In this document: positions 36,201-44,235 of the stretch, piece by piece
How the letters are laid out: each line of letters starts with the position of its first letter
Numbering within the stretch: the first letter of the stretch is position 1
Source of the DNA: Ancylomarina sp048268005
GTDB lineage: Bacteria > Bacteroidota > Bacteroidia > Bacteroidales > Marinifilaceae
Assembly (NCBI GenBank): GCA_048268005.1
Contig: JBLWWJ010000002.1
Span: 434,001-498,000, forward strand
Length of the DNA stretch: 64,000 bases
Reading direction: 5' to 3'
The notes under the pieces: generated by a model
The model's input: the letters and a program-made list of their open reading frames with translations, nothing else
Told to the model about the DNA's origin: nothing
Database searches by the model: none
Translations under genes and position numbers: made by a program

Positions 36201-36809
36201 TTGAAGCGCTTCGTAATCAACTAAACCTTTCATGTCTTCCATGTCAATCGCTTCGATCTTCTGAATCTCGTGAGATGTACGGAAACCATCGAAGAAGTTC
36301 ATGAATGGAACTCTTGATTTGATCGCAGTAAGGTGAGATACAGCAGAAAGGTCCATAACCTCTTGAACTGATCCTGACGCTAACATAGCGAATCCAGTCT
36401 GACGAGCTGAATAAACGTCTGAATGGTCACCGAAAATAGATAATGCCTGAGCAGCAAGAGCACGTGCACTTACGTGGAATACACATGGTAATAGCTCACC
36501 AGCAATCTTGTACATGTTAGGAATCATCAATAATAATCCCTGAGATGCAGTATAAGTAGTAGTCAGCGCACCAGCTTGTAAAGCACCGTGAACTGCACCA
36601 GCAGCACCAGCTTCCGATTGCATTTCTACTAATTGTACTGTCTCTCCAAATAGATTTTTACGTCCTTGTGCAGCCCACTCGTCAACATTCTCAGCCATAG
36701 GCGAAGAAGGTGTGATAGGGTAGATACACGACACCTCGCTAAACATATAGGCTATATGTGCAGCAGCGGCATTACCGTCACAGGTAATGAATTTTTTTTC
36801 TTTTGCCAT
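33270..36809 (-). CDS. nifJ: Pyruvate:ferredoxin (flavodoxin) oxidoreductase
   Basis: 1179 residues, single-chain PFOR. Order: domain I/II pyrimidine-binding part (ITPSSPMAENVDEWAA), domain III, a ferredoxin-type 2x[4Fe-4S] insert (CIQCNQCAYVCP and CTGCGNCADICP, about 690-765), the CAGCGETPYIKLI cluster cysteines and the TPP site GGDGWAYDIGYGGLDH with VMDTEIYSNTGGQAS. Converts pyruvate + CoA to acetyl-CoA + CO2 and reduced ferredoxin. It has a clear Shine-Dalgarno sequence, rare in this phylum, and a palindrome 73-88 bases upstream. Confidence 0.97.
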   Translation of the reverse strand: MAKEKKFITCDGNAAAAHIAYMFSEVSCIYPITPSSPMAENVDEWAAQGRKNLFGETVQLVEMQSEAGAAGAVHGALQAGALTTTYTASQGLLLMIPNMYKIAGELLPCVFHVSARALAAQALSIFGDHSDVYSARQTGFAMLASGSVQEVMDLSAVSHLTAIKSRVPFMNFFDGFRTSHEIQKIEAIDMEDMKGLVDYEALQAFRDRALNPETPVTRGTAQNPDVYFQAREAANPFYNAVPDIVADYMKEMTKITGREYKPFMYYGAEDAENIIIAMGSVNETIKEIVDFKNANGEKVGLVVVHLYRPFSAKHFKAVIPASVKRICVLDRTKETGANGDPMYLDVRDVFYGEENAPLIIGGRYGLGSKDVTPSQIIAVYNNLAMNEPKNQFTLGIVDDVTFTSLPLLPEVKVNSESLYEAKFYGLGSDGTVGANKNSIKIIGGSTDKYCQAYFAYDSKKSGGFTASHLRFGDEPIRSTYLVTTPDFVACHVPAYVYLYDVLKGLKKGGSFLLNSIYDTEETIKHLPDHMKKYMADNEIKFYIINGTKLGEELGLGNRTNAIMQAAFFKITGVIPFEQASEEMKKAIVKSYGNKGEKVVNMNFAAVDAGGKNVIEVPVSADWKKLSADVAEAGTNERPKFVAEVCDPMNAQKGDDLPVSAFSGREDGTFPNGTTKFEKRGIAVNVPEWKDETCIQCNQCAYVCPHAAIRPFLLTDEELAAAPAGTAVKPATGKELKGMHFRIQVAVEDCTGCGNCADICPAPKAKALEMKHLETQDAEKERWHYMDKTVGYKELVPKNNVKNSQFAQPLFEFSGACAGCGETPYIKLITQLYGERMMVSNATGCSSIYGGSAPSTPYCKNDKSGKGPAWANSLFEDNAEFGFGMNEGVRKMRNRIQLRMEGAINDVNADTKAAFTEWLENINNGEASVAASEKVLAALENETHEVAKEIKDLKNYLIKKSQWIFGGDGWAYDIGYGGLDHVLASGEDVNVLVMDTEIYSNTGGQASKATPVGAVAKFAAAGKVVRKKDLGMMAASYGYVYVAQVAMGANHAQYMKALKEAEAFPGPSLIIAYSPCISHGLKASMGKSQLEEKKAVEAGYWHLFRHNPLLEAEGKNPFTLDSKEPQWDKFQDFLLGEVRYTSLQKSFPERAKELFKAAEENALWRYKSYKRQAALDFSEE

Positions 36810-36814
36810 TTTAC

Positions 36815-36820
36815 TCCTCC
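36815..36820 (-). promoter_or_regulatory. Strong Shine-Dalgarno of nifJ
   Basis: GGAGGAG on the minus strand sits 5 bases before the ATG. Most genes in this window have no recognisable ribosome-binding sequence, as usual for Bacteroidota. Confidence 0.7.
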
Positions 36821-36881
36821 AATTAAAATTTTATTTATGGTAGATTGTATATATTTATTTTAATAAATATCAATTTTCAGT

Positions 36882-36897
36882 GACACAGTTCTGTGTC
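36882..36897. promoter_or_regulatory. Palindrome GACACAG-TT-CTGTGTC upstream of nifJ
   Basis: A perfect 7-base dyad with a 2-base spacer between the AAA ATPase stop and the nifJ start. No T tract follows on the minus strand, so it is not a terminator; an operator for nifJ is plausible. Confidence 0.5.
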
Positions 36898-36906
36898 GTC
36901 GTTGTA

Positions 36907-38097
36907 TTAATAAAGAAAGCCGAATAACCATAAAGGAATGGTATTGCCTTCGCCACGCTCAATCATGTCGGCAGCAACAAAATAATCTTCAGTTCTAAAC
37001 TTTGGTTCTATGTCAACAGAACTTCCTTTGATTTCAAAATTGAATTTCTGATCAACTTTAAAATGACCTCTATCTGTACTTGTTAAAACACTACCTACAC
37101 CCACTTGATTATAGAAAAATGTTTCACGCAAGCTATTTTCAGAAACATTATCGGGTGAAATAGCATAAAGTAAATTTGTATTATGCAGATAAACCTTATT
37201 CGGTTTTTTCAACTTCTCATCTTCCTCTTCTGAATTATTAAGTAGATGAATTAAACGAGCATTTTTTAAATATCTCAGGTAATTCATGATGGTTGCTCTT
37301 GAGGTTTCAACATCGTTGGCAAGCTTGCTAACATTAGGCTGAAAAGGCACATTACGAGCAATTATATAGAGCAGTTTCTTTAATTTGGTTAGATATTTTA
37401 ACTCAATTTGATTCAGGTAAGTGATATCGAACTCAAGCATAAGATTGATGATCTTTAGAAGATTATCGATAAAACTTTTTTCCTCTAAATAGCATGGGTA
37501 ATATCCAAATCTTAAATAATCATTGAAAAAAGCAAGAGGTCTAACTTTTGTTAAAACTTCCTCAACAATTTCTTCATGATTTCCTACAATTTCTTCTAAA
37601 GTATAACGCTTAAAATCACAACCCGCTTCATGATTTAAAAATTCTCGGAAAGAAAGACCATTTAAATAGTAAGTGGAAACACAATCTATTAAGTGTTCGT
37701 TTGTTTTTACCCTAAGAATTGATGAGGCTGTAAAAATAATTTGAAGATCGGAATAGTTGTCATAACAGATCCGAAGATCTTCGGCCCATTCCGGATATTT
37801 ATGAATTTGATCAAGGAGTAGGGTTTTTCCACCTTTTTTGTAGAATTCATCTACAAAGGAAACTAAACCTCTTTCAGTGAAAAATAAATTATTTAGGTTG
37901 ATGTATAAGCAAGACTTATCGTTCTCGCGATTGTTTTCTCTAATATAGTCCAGAAGGAAAGTGGTTTTTCCCACTCCTCTAGATCCTTTAATTGCAATTA
38001 AACGCTGACTCCAGTCAATTTCGTTACCGAGTTCACGTTTAATTGTACTTCTTTTATTTTTGAGTAAACTACAATGAGTTTGTAATAGAGTATTCAT
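36907..38097 (-). CDS. AAA+ ATPase (AAA_14/DUF4143 type)
   Basis: 396 residues. Walker A GSRGVGKTTFL (about 38-48), a Walker B-like TLLLDQIHKYP (about 92-102) with Gln after the Asp, sensor TASS, and the C-terminal DUF4143-type half with a winged-helix segment (LANDVETSRATIMNYLRYLKNARLIH) and an FEIKG restriction-like element (N-F-E-I-K-G-S). Such ATPases are common, often mobile and of unclear role, possibly toxin-antitoxin-like or nuclease-related. Stand-alone here. Confidence 0.85.
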   Translation of the reverse strand: MNTLLQTHCSLLKNKRSTIKRELGNEIDWSQRLIAIKGSRGVGKTTFLLDYIRENNRENDKSCLYINLNNLFFTERGLVSFVDEFYKKGGKTLLLDQIHKYPEWAEDLRICYDNYSDLQIIFTASSILRVKTNEHLIDCVSTYYLNGLSFREFLNHEAGCDFKRYTLEEIVGNHEEIVEEVLTKVRPLAFFNDYLRFGYYPCYLEEKSFIDNLLKIINLMLEFDITYLNQIELKYLTKLKKLLYIIARNVPFQPNVSKLANDVETSRATIMNYLRYLKNARLIHLLNNSEEEDEKLKKPNKVYLHNTNLLYAISPDNVSENSLRETFFYNQVGVGSVLTSTDRGHFKVDQKFNFEIKGSSVDIEPKFRTEDYFVAADMIERGEGNTIPLWLFGFLY

Positions 38098-38116
38098 CTT
38101 TTATAAATTTGCCTTA

Positions 38117-38148
38117 CAAATCTAAAAAATAAAAACCTGTAATTGCAA
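38117..38148 (-). promoter_or_regulatory. Promoter of the AAA ATPase gene
   Basis: TAGATTTG (38124-38117) is an exact -7 element, with TTGC about 20 bases upstream as a poor -33 box. The -33 side falls inside the long palindrome at 38133-38172. Confidence 0.45.
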
Positions 38149-38172
38149 TCTTGAGATTACAATTACAGGTTT
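38133..38172. terminator. Near-perfect 40-base palindrome with T tail
   Basis: Arms 38133-38151 and 38154-38172 match in 18 of 19 positions, loop TG. On the minus strand it is followed by TTTTTATTTTTT, so it can be a second terminator behind rho; it also overlaps the ATPase promoter. Confidence 0.6.
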
Positions 38173-38200
38173 AAATTGGAATTTATACTTGATAAAAATA

Positions 38201-38238
38201 AAAAAAGGAATAATGCTGTTTAGCACTATTCCTTTTTA
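38201..38238 (-). terminator. Terminator of rho
   Basis: AAAAAGGAATA-TGCT arms (38202-38217 with 38222-38237, one mismatch) around a GTTT loop, with A and T runs on both sides. Confidence 0.75.
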
Positions 38239-38351
38239 TGTAATAAGCGTAAAGCTTTAAAATTCAATCATGAACACTAAAAACCCCTGGTTTTAATACT
38301 AACTAACCCATTGTTGAGTAAAAGTTAGAGAGATTTTTATTTCATCGATAA

Positions 38352-40145
38352 TTATTTATCGTTCATTGAAATTAAGAACTCTTCATTCGAACGAGTCTTA
38401 CGCATTCTGTCACTAATGAATTGCATAGCCTCCACAGAATTCATATCTGTTAAGAAATTTCTGAGTACCCAAATTCTATTTAGCTGGCCTTCGTCAAGCA
38501 ATAAATCTTCACGACGCGTACTTGATGCTGTAAGATCGACAGCTGGGTAGATACGCTTGTTAGATAATTTACGATCTAACTGAAGCTCCATATTACCGGT
38601 ACCTTTAAATTCTTCAAAGATTACTTCATCCATCTTCGATCCGGTTTCTGTTAATGCAGTTGCCAGGATAGTCAATGAACCACCATCTTCGATATTACGA
38701 GCAGCACCAAAGAAACGTTTAGGCTTGTGAAGTGCATTGGCATCAACACCACCAGAAAGAACCTTACCAGAAGCAGGAGAAACAGTGTTGTAGGCACGAG
38801 CCAGACGTGTAATAGAATCCAATAGGATAACAACATCATGACCACACTCAACCATACGTTTAGCTTTTTCTAAAACGATATTAGCAACACGTACGTGACG
38901 TTCTGCTGGTTCATCAAAAGTAGAAGAAATGACTTCTGCATTTACCGAACGAGCCATGTCCGTAACCTCCTCAGGACGCTCATCGATCAATAGGATGATC
39001 ATATAAGCTTCTGGGTTGTTGGCAGCAATGGCATTGGCAACTTCTTTCAATAATACAGTCTTACCTGTTTTAGGTTGTGCTACGATCAAACCACGCTGAC
39101 CTTTACCAATAGGAGCAAACATATCAACCACACGAGTTGAAAGACTGCTTTTCCCCATCCCGGTTAAATTGAATTTTTCATCAGGGAATAGGGGAGTCAA
39201 ATGGTCGAAAGGAACACGATCGCGAATAACCTCTGGTAAACGACCGTTGATTTTCTCAACTTTAATAAGAGGGAAATATTTTTCACCTTCCTTAGGAGGA
39301 CGAATAGTTCCTTGGACGGTATCACCTGTTTTTAAACCAAAAAGTTTAATTTGTGATTGTGACACGTAAATATCGTCAGGCGAGTTCAAATAGTTGAAAT
39401 CTGATGAACGAAGGAAACCGTAACCGTCTTGCATGATTTCAAGAACACCAGAGTTACTGATGATACCATCAAATTCAAATGGTCTTTCTTTTTCACGACG
39501 CTCAAAACGTTTTTTACCTTGAGATGCTCTATCATGATGAGCTCTATCGTGGTTTCTTTCTTTTTGAGGTCTTTCTTGAGCTGGTTTCTCCTGTGGCGTA
39601 TTCTCTTTGGAAGTTACTTCTTGTGAAGCCTCAGCGTTAACTGGAGCAGCTTCCTCTTTTTTTGTTTCCTTAGAAACTGGTTCAGCTTTCACTTGTTCTT
39701 TAGAAACCGAATCTTTAGGTGCCTCAGTTTCTTTTACCACTTTCTCTGCAGGACGATTTTCTTCTCGTCTTCTGCGAGGATTTGGTTTACGAACTTCTTT
39801 GGCTTCTTTCTTTTCAGCAGCTACGGGAGCTGGTGTTTCTTTAGCCTCAGTTGTTTCTGCTACTTTTTCGCCTTCTGGTTTCTCAGTTGGTTTTCTTTTT
39901 TTGCGCAGAATAGATTTTCTAGGTTCCTCTTTAGTCGCCTGGTCATCATCTTTTTTATTGCTGCGTTTGCGTATAGCTTTTTTATCAGAACTTTTCATTT
40001 CTGAAGCTACAATGGCTTGTTGGTCAAGAATTTTGTAGATTAAGTCTTGCTTTTTAAAGGACTCGATTTTTTTGATATTAAGTTCTTTAGCAATCTCTTT
40101 CAATTCGGGCACAAGCTTCTTGTTTAATTCAAGAATGTCGTACAT
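38352..40145 (-). CDS. rho: Transcription termination factor Rho
   Basis: 597 residues from the ATG at 40145 (M-Y-D-I-L-E-L-N-K-K); two extra codons upstream (40151) are possible. N-terminal Rho_N helices, then about 150 residues of K/E/A/P-rich low-complexity insert (about 50-220) typical of Bacteroidota Rho, an RNA-binding cold-shock-like domain (GVLEIMQDGYGFLRSSDFNYL), and the ATPase with Walker A VAQPKTGKTVLL, Walker B ILLIDERPEEVTDM, and the Q/R loops (SGKVLSGGVDANAL). A hexameric RNA helicase that ends transcription. Confidence 0.96.
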   Translation of the reverse strand: MYDILELNKKLVPELKEIAKELNIKKIESFKKQDLIYKILDQQAIVASEMKSSDKKAIRKRSNKKDDDQATKEEPRKSILRKKRKPTEKPEGEKVAETTEAKETPAPVAAEKKEAKEVRKPNPRRRREENRPAEKVVKETEAPKDSVSKEQVKAEPVSKETKKEEAAPVNAEASQEVTSKENTPQEKPAQERPQKERNHDRAHHDRASQGKKRFERREKERPFEFDGIISNSGVLEIMQDGYGFLRSSDFNYLNSPDDIYVSQSQIKLFGLKTGDTVQGTIRPPKEGEKYFPLIKVEKINGRLPEVIRDRVPFDHLTPLFPDEKFNLTGMGKSSLSTRVVDMFAPIGKGQRGLIVAQPKTGKTVLLKEVANAIAANNPEAYMIILLIDERPEEVTDMARSVNAEVISSTFDEPAERHVRVANIVLEKAKRMVECGHDVVILLDSITRLARAYNTVSPASGKVLSGGVDANALHKPKRFFGAARNIEDGGSLTILATALTETGSKMDEVIFEEFKGTGNMELQLDRKLSNKRIYPAVDLTASSTRREDLLLDEGQLNRIWVLRNFLTDMNSVEAMQFISDRMRKTRSNEEFLISMNDK

Positions 40146-40603
40146 AAACACTATTATTAAATATTTTGGATTTTATTATTCGATAGAAATATTATCTTCT
40201 AGGGATTTGATTTTTCGATCTCAGAAAGTGAAATCTACTGGAATTCACTTGCAATATTACACAATAACTTATAAAACACAAAAAAAAAGTCAGCCATAAT
40301 GTTATTATTGAGTTATCTACACCTAAATATTTTATAATTATTCAGATTCTTATGCTTTGTTTAATTTTTGTGTCATTCGATATTTCCTTGTTGTTTAGGA
40401 GGTTCAAAGCTTTTTTTTTGAATTAATGATGACGTATAAATAATTATAATAATAATTGACATTTACGAAATTCTAAATAAGCTAAAAAGGTGAAGATTAT
40501 GGGTTTATGATTTTGATTTTCACAATAATTTCTATTTCTTTAAGATATGAGTTTAAGTTATTAGATGATTTTTTACCAGATGACCTAAATCCCCTAACCG
40601 AAT
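40146..40603. other. Divergent control region of rho and rpoD-like gene
   Basis: About 450 very AT-rich bases. I do not find an exact TAnnTTTG for either gene; no RNA gene or repeat is visible. Confidence 0.5.
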
Positions 40604-41467
40604 ATGAGACAACTGAAAATCACCAAGCAAGTTACCAACAGAGAGACCCCGTCTTTGGACCGTTACTTGCAAGAAATTGGTAAGGTAGACCTTGTTACTG
40701 CTGAGGAGGAAGTAGCTCTAGCCCGGCAAATTAAAAAAGGAAGTAAAACGGCATTAAATCGCCTGATTAATGCGAATTTACGCTTTGTCGTTTCTGTATC
40801 AAAGCAATATCAAAATCAGGGGTTAAGCCTTTCTGATTTAATTAATGAGGGCAATTTAGGCTTGATCAAAGCTGCACAACGTTTTGATGAAACTCGAGGT
40901 TTTAAATTTATATCTTATGCGGTTTGGTGGATTCGTCAGTCTTTGTTGCAGGCCTTAGCAGAACAGTCCCGAATAGTGAGATTACCCTTAAATAAAATCG
41001 GATCGATAAATAAGATTAGTAAAACACTGGCGCAGCTTGAGCAGGAATTTCAGCGTGAACCATCGCCAGATGAAATAGCAAATGTTTTAGACATGAGTCC
41101 AAAGGATGTGAAAGAGGCAATTAAAGCCTCTGGTCGTCAGGTCTCAATGGATGCGCCTATTAATACTGAAGAAGATAATACTTTATATGATATTCTTTTA
41201 AGTTCTGATGATATTGGTCCGGATAAAACATTATTAAAGGATTCACTTATTATCGAAATTGAACGTTCTCTTTCAACGTTATCGAATAGAGAAGCAACCA
41301 TTATTCGTATGTATTTTGGTTTAAAAGGCAACCCGCCTTGTTCATTGGAAGAAATTGGTAAGGAATTTGACTTAACACGTGAGCGTGTGCGTCAAATTAA
41401 GGAAAAGGCAATTAAGAAAATGAAATCGACATTTAGATCTAAAATATTGAAGACTTATTTGGGATAG
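40604..41467 (+). CDS. rpoD: RNA polymerase sigma factor RpoD (primary sigma or close paralogue)
   Basis: 287 residues beginning M-R-Q-L-K-I-T-K, the usual start of Bacteroidota RpoD, and lacking region 1.1. Region 1.2/2 (TPSLDRYLQEIGKVDLVTAEEEV, ANLRFVVSVSKQYQNQGLSLSDLINEGNLGLIKAAQRFDETRGFKFISYAVWWIRQSLLQAL), region 3 and region 4 (EEIGKEFDLTRERVRQIKEKA) are complete. Parts of region 4.1 (SNREATIIRMYFGLKGNPPCS) differ from the phylum norm as I remember it, so a second copy elsewhere is possible. Confidence 0.9.
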   Translation: MRQLKITKQVTNRETPSLDRYLQEIGKVDLVTAEEEVALARQIKKGSKTALNRLINANLRFVVSVSKQYQNQGLSLSDLINEGNLGLIKAAQRFDETRGFKFISYAVWWIRQSLLQALAEQSRIVRLPLNKIGSINKISKTLAQLEQEFQREPSPDEIANVLDMSPKDVKEAIKASGRQVSMDAPINTEEDNTLYDILLSSDDIGPDKTLLKDSLIIEIERSLSTLSNREATIIRMYFGLKGNPPCSLEEIGKEFDLTRERVRQIKEKAIKKMKSTFRSKILKTYLG

Positions 41468-41504
41468 GTGACACTGTAAATAGGTTCTCTGAAAAATTTA
41501 AAAG

Positions 41505-41542
41505 AAGTGTATGGCAGTTTAATCTGACGGTACACTTTTTTT
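41505..41542 (+). terminator. Terminator of rpoD
   Basis: AAGTGTA...TACACTT imperfect stem with inner GCAG/CTG pairing, followed by seven T residues. Confidence 0.6.
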
Positions 41543-41600
41543 GATTTTATAAATCGTGGGCTTTAAATTAATTTAGAAAGATAAGTTGTATAAAATCTTT

Positions 41601-41608
41601 TATCTTTG
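41601..41608 (+). promoter_or_regulatory. -7 element of rpe
   Basis: TATCTTTG is an exact match, 31 bases before the rpe start; no clear -33 box. Confidence 0.45.
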
Positions 41609-41638
41609 CCGAATAACAAATAAAAGCCCCTTAAACAG

Positions 41639-42289
41639 ATGCAAACATTAATATCTCCTTCATTACTTGCGGCAGATTTCATGAATTTGAAAGCCGATAT
41701 CGATATGGTAAACAACAGTGATGCCGATTGGTTTCACCTTGATATCATGGATGGCGTTTTTGTGCCAAATATATCTTATGGTCTTCCAGTGGTTGAGCAA
41801 ATCAGTAAGATTGCAAAGAAACCGCTTGATGTACATTTGATGATTGTAGATCCAGATCGTTATATCGAGGCCTTTAAAAAAGCAGGTTCTGATATTTTAA
41901 CGGTTCATTATGAGGCTTGTACTCACTTACATCGTACGGTTCAAAATATTCATTCTCATGGCATGAAGGCTGGTGTTTCTCTTAACCCTCATACACCTGT
42001 TTCGGTACTCGAAGATATTATTCAAGATATCGACTTGGTTTTATTGATGAGTGTAAACCCAGGCTTTGGAGGTCAGAGTTTTATTGAGAATACTTACACG
42101 AAAATTGCAAAGTTGAAAGCATTAATTGCTGAGAAGAACGCTGATGTGATTATCGAAATTGATGGTGGTGTAAACACGGATACTGGTAAGAAATTGGTTG
42201 AAGCCGGAGCCGATGCTTTGGTAGCAGGTAGTTTTGTTTTCAATTCAGAAAATCCGACAGAAACCATCGCTAATCTGAAGCAATTGTAA
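41639..42289 (+). CDS. rpe: Ribulose-phosphate 3-epimerase
   Basis: 216 residues of the TIM-barrel epimerase family. LISPSLLAADF at the N-terminus, HLDIMDGVFVPN with the metal-binding His/Asp, DVHLMI, a GVSLNPHTP turn, MSVNPGFGGQSF and EIDGGVN with the second Asp, then AGSFVF. Interconverts ribulose 5-phosphate and xylulose 5-phosphate in the pentose phosphate pathway. Confidence 0.96.
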   Translation: MQTLISPSLLAADFMNLKADIDMVNNSDADWFHLDIMDGVFVPNISYGLPVVEQISKIAKKPLDVHLMIVDPDRYIEAFKKAGSDILTVHYEACTHLHRTVQNIHSHGMKAGVSLNPHTPVSVLEDIIQDIDLVLLMSVNPGFGGQSFIENTYTKIAKLKALIAEKNADVIIEIDGGVNTDTGKKLVEAGADALVAGSFVFNSENPTETIANLKQL

Positions 42290-42310
42290 GCTTTAACTTT
42301 AAGATATTTT

Positions 42311-42345
42311 ATAGCCCAATCTAATGTAGATTGGGCTATTTTTAT
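42311..42345. terminator. Bidirectional terminator between rpe and the minus-strand dehydrogenase
   Basis: ATAGCCCAATCTA/TAGATTGGGCTAT, a perfect 13-bp stem with an ATG loop, T tail on the + side. Confidence 0.85.
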
Positions 42346-43566
42346 TTATTCAGTTTTGTAGACATAGTCTTGTAAATAATTGAAGGCTGGAGTCAGTTGT
42401 CCATCTTTAGTGATACAAGCCTTTTGTATAATTTCATCATCCGTATCCCCTAAAAGAGCAGTAAAGACATGTTTAATAAGGGCGTTACCAAAATCATCGG
42501 AGGATTCTCGAGGTAGCTCTCCAGGTAAATTATCGACTGCCATAACCGTTACATTTCTTTTATCGATAAAGGGGATTGTTTCCTCTTCTGTAAATCGGTC
42601 GTATCCATAAAATGATGATGCAATTGTAGATGGTCGTAATGTTGAAGGTATTGGACCATTGGTATCACAACTAATATCTGCAATTACGGAAATGTTGAAA
42701 TCATCCTCCTTATAATCTTCAGGAGTCATAAACTTTGGTGATTTAGGATTCCAGTAATGGCAGGCTATAAATAAATCGGTAAGCTTGGTAAATGGCTTAA
42801 AGGTTGAACGGTATTTTTCCGGATAATCGTAAAAATGTTGAAGATTGAATTCAAGTCCGTCAATTCGCTCCACGTAATGTTCAGGATCAATCCTGCAAAC
42901 TACCGGCTCATCGTATTCTTTGTTCAAAAAGTCGTCGGGAGAAACCTCTTTTAAGTTTAATATACGAATAGTTTGCATAGCTCCCATTGCCACTCGACCA
43001 CCACCTGTAACCAAAATTTTTATGGGTTTCAGGCTAATTGTTTTCAGATGTTTATACATCTCTTCCATATTATGACATGATCTCGCAGGAGGCAGGTCGA
43101 AGGAATCGGTCCGCATACCACGAGCGCGCAAGGCTTTGTATGCACCTACAACACCAGCCCAATAACCAAAGGCTACGACACGTCTGTCATTTTTATCACA
43201 CAGGTATTCGTAATCGATAAGGGTGATATGACGTTTTAAAATTTCCTGAAGGAGTTTTCTATTGTGATCTTGTTTTTTTGCGGTATGTGAGAAGAAAAGG
43301 TATTTCTTATTGGGTATCAGGTAGGGGATAGCGACCTCTTTTACGCCAATTAATATATCACATTCGCGCAGGTCTTCAGTTAAAAAGAAACCGGCTTTCC
43401 GATATTCAGCATCCGAATAGCATCGTATATCGCTAGGTTGTATAAATATGCTAATGTTAGGATGAGCTTTTATTAAATGTAATCCTTGTTCAGGTGTTAT
43501 AGCAACTCGTCTGTCAGGGGGATTCTTGGTTTCGCGAAGAACGCCTATGCGTGTGGGTCTAATCAT
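42346..43566 (-). CDS. Alanine dehydrogenase/saccharopine dehydrogenase-family NAD(P) enzyme
   Basis: 406 residues. N-terminal RIGVLRETKNPPDRRVAITPEQ is the AlaDH/PNT N-terminal domain motif, KPIKILVTGGGRVAMGAMQTIR is the nucleotide-binding loop, and VIADISCDTNGPIPSTLRPSTI is the family C-terminal segment. Its architecture fits LYS1-type saccharopine dehydrogenase-like proteins common in Bacteroidota more than classic alanine dehydrogenase. The stop lies inside the rpe terminator zone; no amino acid biosynthesis partner is adjacent, so the substrate is unresolved. Confidence 0.82.
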   Translation of the reverse strand: MIRPTRIGVLRETKNPPDRRVAITPEQGLHLIKAHPNISIFIQPSDIRCYSDAEYRKAGFFLTEDLRECDILIGVKEVAIPYLIPNKKYLFFSHTAKKQDHNRKLLQEILKRHITLIDYEYLCDKNDRRVVAFGYWAGVVGAYKALRARGMRTDSFDLPPARSCHNMEEMYKHLKTISLKPIKILVTGGGRVAMGAMQTIRILNLKEVSPDDFLNKEYDEPVVCRIDPEHYVERIDGLEFNLQHFYDYPEKYRSTFKPFTKLTDLFIACHYWNPKSPKFMTPEDYKEDDFNISVIADISCDTNGPIPSTLRPSTIASSFYGYDRFTEEETIPFIDKRNVTVMAVDNLPGELPRESSDDFGNALIKHVFTALLGDTDDEIIQKACITKDGQLTPAFNYLQDYVYKTE

Positions 43567-43697
43567 TATTTTAGTGTGTGGTTAAATTTTGGTTATAGAA
43601 AATTGAATTTTTATTTCGATTTCCATTAAGGATCACCAATTTAGTGATAATTGATAAGTTTTCGAAGAAAAAACAAGCTTAATCCGGTTGATTTTCC

Positions 43698-43705
43698 TAG
43701 CTTTG
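43698..43705 (+). promoter_or_regulatory. -7 element of ssrA
   Basis: TAGCTTTG matches TAnnTTTG and lies 11 bases before the mature 5' end, the expected spacing. Confidence 0.6.
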
Positions 43706-43715
43706 TACCAATTAT

Positions 43716-44115
43716 GGGGCTGACGTGGCTTTTGACAGCGTGATGAATCAGTACGTAAGCATGTCGAGCATTGTGTATCTGGCTCGTAAATATCAGGTCG
43801 CAAACTTTGTAATTGGCGAAAATAACTACGCTCTTGCTGCCTAACCGAATTATAGTAAGTTAAGCTTCATCATCGCTCTAGGAGCGAAGACGAGACATCC
43901 CGCTTATGGTTCCACCTTGTTCCGGTAAGTATATGGGATGCTATCAATTCAGGGTTAGTTGGCTTCAAGCTTTGGGGAGTTGGCGAAATTAAAAAGATAA
44001 GGTTTAGCTTCGGGTGTCCTTTCCCTAACTAGATTCGAAAACTAATAACGGACTATGCATGTAGAAAGCTTATTGGTCGCATGTTTGGACCAGGGTTCGA
44101 TCCCCTGCAGCTCCA
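43716..44115 (+). ncRNA. ssrA: tmRNA
   Basis: 400 bases. The 5' GGGGCTG pairs with the 3' CAGCTCC to close the tRNA-like domain, with a T-arm CAGGGTTCGATCCCCTG near the 3' end and discriminator A (CCA not encoded). The internal frame at 43815-43844 encodes the tag GENNYALAA followed by TAA. Rescues stalled ribosomes and tags products for proteolysis. The tag equals the one known from Porphyromonas gingivalis. Confidence 0.96.
43815..43844 (+). other. tmRNA tag-coding segment (GENNYALAA)
   Basis: Resume codon GGC at 43815, nine codons giving GENNYALAA, stop TAA at 43842-43844. The LAA end is the usual protease-recognition end. Confidence 0.9.
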
Positions 44116-44136
44116 CTTATGTTAAGTAGGAGAGTT

Positions 44137-44174
44137 AACTCCACTCAATTATTTTTTGAGTGGAGTTTTTTTTA
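44137..44174 (+). terminator. Terminator of ssrA
   Basis: AACTCCACTCAA pairs with TTGAGTGGAGTT, followed by eight T residues. Confidence 0.85.
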
Positions 44175-44235
44175 TTCTCTATGTCCTAACCTGCTGTCCA
44201 TATAAATGTAGCACCTTCAATTTCCTTTACAATTC

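Noticed and set aside
39607..40038. 143-codon Ser/Phe-rich plus-strand frame
   Set aside because: Antisense of the low-complexity insert of rho.
40456..40480. TTGACA followed by a TA-rich hexamer, an E. coli-type promoter before rpoD
   Set aside because: Bacteroidota housekeeping sigma does not use that -35 element; in such AT-rich DNA the match is expected by chance.
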